Shown one piece after another: positions 52,423 through 55,817 of a stretch of 55,817 bases of DNA (within the stretch, counting starts at the first letter, position 1; the number at the start of each line of letters is the position of its first letter). Below the pieces are notes generated by a model that did not search any database, was not told where the DNA came from, and saw only the letters and a list, made by a program, of their open reading frames with translations. A program made the translations under genes and the position numbers. Source of the DNA: a virus. The DNA is taken from IMG/VR virus record IMGVR_UViG_3300025732_000050, positions 1 to 55,817 of that record; one strand, 5' to 3'.

Positions 52423-53883
52423 TTATGCTGTTAAGTCGCCTGAAACGATCCAAGTGTTTGTATCACGCTTGATTGCTGTTGCTGCAGAGTACTGAGCACG
52501 TAATTTCAAACCTGGTGTGTAAAGAACTGTAACTCCTGCTGCTGCAGCAATTGTTGTCTGTCCTGTTCCACGTTGGAAAATATCGATAGCAGTTCCGACT
52601 GGGAATGCCACTGAGGCATTTGTAGGAATAGTTACTGTATTAGCACTTGATCCTGTCATTTCTACCATATTTGTTGCATCTGAAAGTGCAAGTGTATAAC
52701 TTGATGCTTGTGCATTGAATGATGATAATGTTGCTGCATCAAGTTCTGTCTTACTTGCCTTTGCTGCAAGTGCATTTGTAATTGTTGTTGCATAGTTTGC
52801 GTCATTACCAAGTGCTGCAGCCAACTCATTAAGTGTATTAAGGGTTGATGGAGCAGATGCTACTAAATCTGAAACTGCACCAGTTACGAATGCTGTTGTT
52901 GCAATTTGTGTAGTATTTGTTCCTGCTGTTGCAGTTGGTGCTGCTGGTGTACCAGTAAATGTTGGTGAAGCCAGTGCTGCTTTTGCTGCAAGATCTGATG
53001 TAAGACTTGTAATCTTATTTTGTGATAGTGTTCCACTGATCTTAGCATCTGTTACAGATTCATCAGATGGTGTACGTGTATCTGATAGACGTGAGTCATT
53101 TGTATAAACAAGGTCATCTGTATTAGAGATACCATGAACATTTGTCTTATCTGCATTATGATCTGAAATTGCTGCTGATGTTGCTACACCTGCTGCAGTA
53201 AGTGCTGCAGTTGCTTTTGATTGTGCATCTGCTGCTGCGGTTGCTGTTGCTTGACTAACTGCATCGTTTACTCCAATTGCTACTGCATCATCAATTGCAT
53301 CGTTCATAGCAGTTGTTGTAACAAGAACTGTTGTGTCTGCAATACCGTGAACATTGTGGCTTGCATTGTGTGCTGATAGTGAGTCTGCAGATAAATCTAC
53401 TGCAGATTGAATTGTTGTCTCAAGTGCAGTTGTAAGATTAGCATTTGTTACTAACTCTGCTGTATCTGCAATACCGTGAACACTTTCTGTAAGAGCATTG
53501 TGTACTGATAATGCTCCTTCAGTATTGGTAAGGGCTGTTTGTGCAGCCTGAACTGCATCTGCAATTTCCTTAAGAGTATCTAATGCTTCTGGTGCTGAAT
53601 CTACAAGGTCTGCTAATTGACCAAGTGGGATTCTTCCGACTGAGTTAAGTGTTGCCACACCATTTGGCACACCCTTTTCTGTAAGCGGAACATAATCATC
53701 GAGTGTTCCACCTAGGTCTTCTAAATTCTTGAAGTAGGAGAGGTCTGACCATGCGTTAACGCCGTCACCAATCTTAAATTGGCTGGTATCTGTTTCAAAT
53801 CCAATTTCTCCTGCTGCCAAAATTGGGTCTGCATCAGTCCATTGCTGAGCAGTACCTCTGCGTTGCTGCATTCTTGTTGCCAT
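52423..53883 (-). CDS. Tail fibre/receptor-binding protein with Mtd-N-like start
   Basis: The protein has 486 residues from ATG 53883, which has AAGGAG about 8 bases upstream; an ATG at 53913 lies in a hairpin and is disfavoured. The first 55 residues (MQQRRGTAQQWTDADPILAAG, then GFETDTSQFKIGDG) match the N-terminal module of Mtd-like and other phage fibre proteins. Next come repeats with HG-I-(A/S)-(D/N)-T spacing, a phage fibre unit (SPTFTGTPAAPTATAGTNT, with TTAFV) and a small C-terminal beta domain. It probably attaches the phage to its host. There is no reverse transcriptase nearby, so no sign of a diversity retroelement. Confidence 0.8.
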   Translation of the reverse strand: MATRMQQRRGTAQQWTDADPILAAGEIGFETDTSQFKIGDGVNAWSDLSYFKNLEDLGGTLDDYVPLTEKGVPNGVATLNSVGRIPLGQLADLVDSAPEALDTLKEIADAVQAAQTALTNTEGALSVHNALTESVHGIADTAELVTNANLTTALETTIQSAVDLSADSLSAHNASHNVHGIADTTVLVTTTAMNDAIDDAVAIGVNDAVSQATATAAADAQSKATAALTAAGVATSAAISDHNADKTNVHGISNTDDLVYTNDSRLSDTRTPSDESVTDAKISGTLSQNKITSLTSDLAAKAALASPTFTGTPAAPTATAGTNTTQIATTAFVTGAVSDLVASAPSTLNTLNELAAALGNDANYATTITNALAAKASKTELDAATLSSFNAQASSYTLALSDATNMVEMTGSSANTVTIPTNASVAFPVGTAIDIFQRGTGQTTIAAAAGVTVLYTPGLKLRAQYSAATAIKRDTNTWIVSGDLTA

Positions 53884-53898
53884 ATTCTTTATCTCCTT

Positions 53899-53936
53899 AT
53901 GGGTGCTACCCATCTTTTACTTTTCTTATTATAACA
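53899..53936 (-). promoter_or_regulatory. Extended -10 element and leader hairpin before the fibre gene
   Basis: The minus strand reads TGTTATAAT (53936-53928), a perfect extended -10. A perfect hairpin, ATGGGT-AGC-ACCCAT (53913-53899), follows just before the AAGGAG of the fibre gene. The hairpin may affect mRNA stability or translation. Confidence 0.5.
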
Positions 53937-53943
53937 TCAATTT

Positions 53944-54399
53944 TTAGTTGAAGTTATCAATTGGTGAGCCACCATCTGCGGTAACGTCCCAAGATTGTGT
54001 ATCTGGTCCACCACCATCAAATCCCTGACCCAGTGGGCTATTGAAACTTCCACCCTCACGGAAGGTAGTAACAATAAATCCTGTTCCATCGATTGCTGTA
54101 TCGTGAATGTGTTGTGGAAGATTTTGAGTATCATCAATAGTTGCTTGGGTATACCAAACACCATCATAATAAACATTAACTCTTTTTGTTAATGTATCTA
54201 GCCACATCTTTCCATTTGTTGGTTCTGATGGAGGGGTAGATCCTGCTACAACTGCACCTGAATTAGAATCTACGTATTCTTTAGTAGCAGCGTGTGTTGA
54301 AATAGTTGGCGTACCAACTACGACAGCACCTCCGAAACTACCAGTGCCATTGACCTGTAGGCCATTTTTTACTCTGAAGTCTTTATTTACTGTAGCCAT
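53944..54399 (-). CDS. Fibre-associated virion protein (151 residues)
   Basis: The N-terminus (VNKDFRVKNGLQVNGTGSFGG, then ATKEYVDSN) is the short attachment module seen at the start of many phage fibre proteins, followed by PPSEPTNGKMWLDTLTKRVNVYYDG, also common in fibres. The Gly-rich C-terminus may pair with a partner. It sits between the two larger fibre genes and is likely part of the same host-contact structure. Confidence 0.7.
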   Translation of the reverse strand: MATVNKDFRVKNGLQVNGTGSFGGAVVVGTPTISTHAATKEYVDSNSGAVVAGSTPPSEPTNGKMWLDTLTKRVNVYYDGVWYTQATIDDTQNLPQHIHDTAIDGTGFIVTTFREGGSFNSPLGQGFDGGGPDTQSWDVTADGGSPIDNFN

Positions 54400-54419
54400 T
54401 ATCTACCCCTTATCAAAAA

Positions 54420-55817
54420 TTAGTCGCCGTATGCAAGCAACATGCCTGATACGATAACCTCTGTTGAATTATTTACTGCATTTACTGTTAATGAGTATGT
54501 ACCGTTGGCAAATTCTGCAGAGATATCTCCAAGAATTCCATTTGTATGAACGATAGCATATTCTGTGATAGCAACATTTCCATTATCATCCTTAGTTACA
54601 AGAACTTCGGAAACCTGTGAATGCTGTCCTTCACGAACTCTTACTAGGAACTTCGCTGCTGGGAATGAGTTACCATTCCATTCATAAACTGTTGTAATAC
54701 CTGAGTTTGGAACCCATGTATATGTACCAATTTGCTTAGTTGCCCAAGTAAAGTTAATCTCTTGGTATGTAGGTGATGCGCTTGAGTTACCTGCAGCGAT
54801 TGCATTATTAATGTCTCCACCTACAGCATCAAGTGCTCTTTGGTTTGTGAAGTAAAGATTATTTAAACCTTCTTCAATAGCGTCAGTATTAATTGCATCA
54901 ACTGCGTCTGTTACTGCTGTTTGAATATTACCAGCAACTGCAGCCTGTGCACGAGATTCTGTGAAGTAAAGATTATTTAGACCTTCTTCAATAGCATCTG
55001 TGTCAATTGCATTTACTGCTGATTCAATTGCAGAGTTTCTATCTGAAACTTCTTGAGCAATTGCAGCATCTAAATCTCCACCAACTGATGTATTTAGATT
55101 ACTAATTGCAATGGTAATTGCAGAATCTCTATCTGTAACTTCTTGTTGAACTGCTGCAGAAATTGCAGAGTTTCTATTAGTTACCTCGCTAGAAATTGCT
55201 GATGAAATTGCAGAGTTTCTATCTGCAACTTCTTGTGTAATTTCTGTATTTGTATATGAGTTTGCTGCTGCTTCTGCTGCGTTAGCCTTTGAGGTTGCAT
55301 CCAATGCTGCGGTAGCCTCTGCTGCAGATTGAGCAGCGTTAGCCTTTGCTGTAGCGTCTAGTGCTGCTGCAGCGATTGCATTATCTTCTGCTGTGTCAGC
55401 ATATCCTTGTGCTGTTTCTTCTGCTTGGGACTTTGCTGTTGCAATGTCATCAGTTACTGTGATATAAAGTGCTGAATCTGCATTTGTAGCAAATGTTTCT
55501 GCTGCAGATTGTGCATCTGAAGCATAGCCCTGTGCTGCTGTATCAAGATCAGAGATTTCTGAATCTACATATGTTTTATCAGCCTTAGTTGCAACAAGAT
55601 TTGTTACGTCTGTAGCATAATTTGGATTATCAGCAATTGCTGCTGCTAATTCATTAAGTGTGTCTAGCATTGCAGGTGCTGAATCAACAAGTGCAGCGAC
55701 TGCTGCATCTGCATGAGCATTTGCATCAGAGATTGCTGCAGCCTTAGCAGTTGCAATATCTGTTGTTACTGTTGAATAAAGTGCTACATTTGCTGCATTT
55801 GCAGTCGCCTCTGCTGC
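54420..55817 (-). CDS. Coiled-coil tail fibre protein, 5' end outside window
   Basis: The frame is open to the right edge (about 465 residues visible), so the true start is missing. The visible part is a long Ala-rich coiled coil with repeated modules: (L/V)-x-TLNELAAAIAD-NPNYAT, five units of D/N-R-(N/D)-SAI, and two copies of AI(N/D)TDAIEEGLNNLYFT. The last 130 residues form a beta domain (TYTWVPNSGITTVYEW to the end). The rod probably trimerises as a tail or side fibre. It shares one module with the fibre gene downstream, a sign of recombination. Confidence 0.8.
   Translation of the reverse strand, partial: AAEATANAANVALYSTVTTDIATAKAAAISDANAHADAAVAALVDSAPAMLDTLNELAAAIADNPNYATDVTNLVATKADKTYVDSEISDLDTAAQGYASDAQSAAETFATNADSALYITVTDDIATAKSQAEETAQGYADTAEDNAIAAAALDATAKANAAQSAAEATAALDATSKANAAEAAANSYTNTEITQEVADRNSAISSAISSEVTNRNSAISAAVQQEVTDRDSAITIAISNLNTSVGGDLDAAIAQEVSDRNSAIESAVNAIDTDAIEEGLNNLYFTESRAQAAVAGNIQTAVTDAVDAINTDAIEEGLNNLYFTNQRALDAVGGDINNAIAAGNSSASPTYQEINFTWATKQIGTYTWVPNSGITTVYEWNGNSFPAAKFLVRVREGQHSQVSEVLVTKDDNGNVAITEYAIVHTNGILGDISAEFANGTYSLTVNAVNNSTEVIVSGMLLAYGD
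54847..54998 (-). repeat. Direct repeat of the NNLYFT module in the fibre gene
   Basis: A 38-base stretch at 54847-54884 recurs at 54961-54998 with two mismatches. It encodes the repeated TDAIEEGLNNLYFT unit, 114 bases apart and in frame, so recombination between copies would delete or add whole modules. Confidence 0.8.

Noticed and set aside
52423-53883. Diversity-generating retroelement suggested by the Mtd-like N-terminus
   Set aside because: No reverse transcriptase or template repeat is seen in the window, and the C-terminus lacks a C-type lectin pattern.
1-55817. Prophage or host chromosome segment, tRNA genes, lysis genes
   Set aside because: No integrase, attachment site, repressor, tRNA-like cloverleaf, holin or endolysin motif was noticed. 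This is a reading by eye and does not exclude divergent versions.

Overview
The window is a continuous piece of a tailed double-stranded DNA phage genome. Every convincing gene lies on the minus strand, so transcription runs from high to low coordinates. Genes are packed with ATGA, TAATG or short overlaps, and no stretch over 300 bases lacks a gene. Both ends cut through genes: a secreted protein at the left (1-446) and a tail-fibre-like protein at the right (54420-55817). The very long tape measure protein (2391 residues), HK97-type capsid genes and a tail-tube gene set without sheath or contractile baseplate genes indicate a long-tailed siphovirus. I see no integrase, repressor, tRNA, CRISPR array, reverse transcriptase, holin or recognisable endolysin in these 55.8 kb, so a lytic phage is the simplest reading, although the genome is incomplete here.

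Host: the DNA is clearly AT-rich (by eye high-30s % GC, not counted). Most genes have an AGGAG-type ribosome site, but five starts (14960, 33301, 39809, 41859, 45573) have no such site and carry a -10-like hexamer 6-9 bases before the ATG, the layout of leaderless mRNAs. Leaderless genes are common in Actinobacteria. A coenzyme-B12 ribonucleotide reductase, a DnaE-type polymerase and the style of the secreted protein's signal peptide fit the same idea. A low-GC aquatic actinobacterium is my inference, not something the sequence proves.

Layout in transcription order: (1) 55817-52423, receptor-binding or fibre proteins with coiled-coil and phage-fibre repeats. (2) 52395-45588, an accessory block: a fibronectin-type protein with FSPFG repeats and a C-terminal Hint (intein/hedgehog-fold) domain, a sulfotransferase, two tandem HDH-type 2-oxoglutarate/iron oxygenases, a tiny zinc protein, class II ribonucleotide reductase, and two prolyl-4-hydroxylase-like proteins. 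(3) 45573-33369, a giant LamG-like protein, then portal, protease-scaffold fusion, major capsid protein, connectors and tail tube protein. (4) 33301-17563, duplicated tail assembly chaperones, tape measure, distal tail and minor tail proteins. (5) 17563-7508, a regulator, a strong promoter with an operator-like palindrome, then replication and recombination genes: DnaB helicase, primase, ssDNA-binding protein, DNA polymerase III alpha, MazG, RecA and nucleases. (6) 8488-469, three more 2OG oxygenases interleaved with nucleases, a RuvC-like resolvase and an SGNH hydrolase, ending in small and large terminase.

The most unusual content is the set of likely protein- or glycan-modifying functions: seven 2OG/Fe(II) oxygenase-fold genes, a sulfotransferase, an SGNH hydrolase, and a putative surface protein ending in a Hint domain whose expected block-B histidine is replaced. 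The sulfotransferase start sits inside a perfect 10-bp inverted repeat that would hide its ribosome site. I suggest this block modifies virion or host-surface components. That link is inference from gene order.
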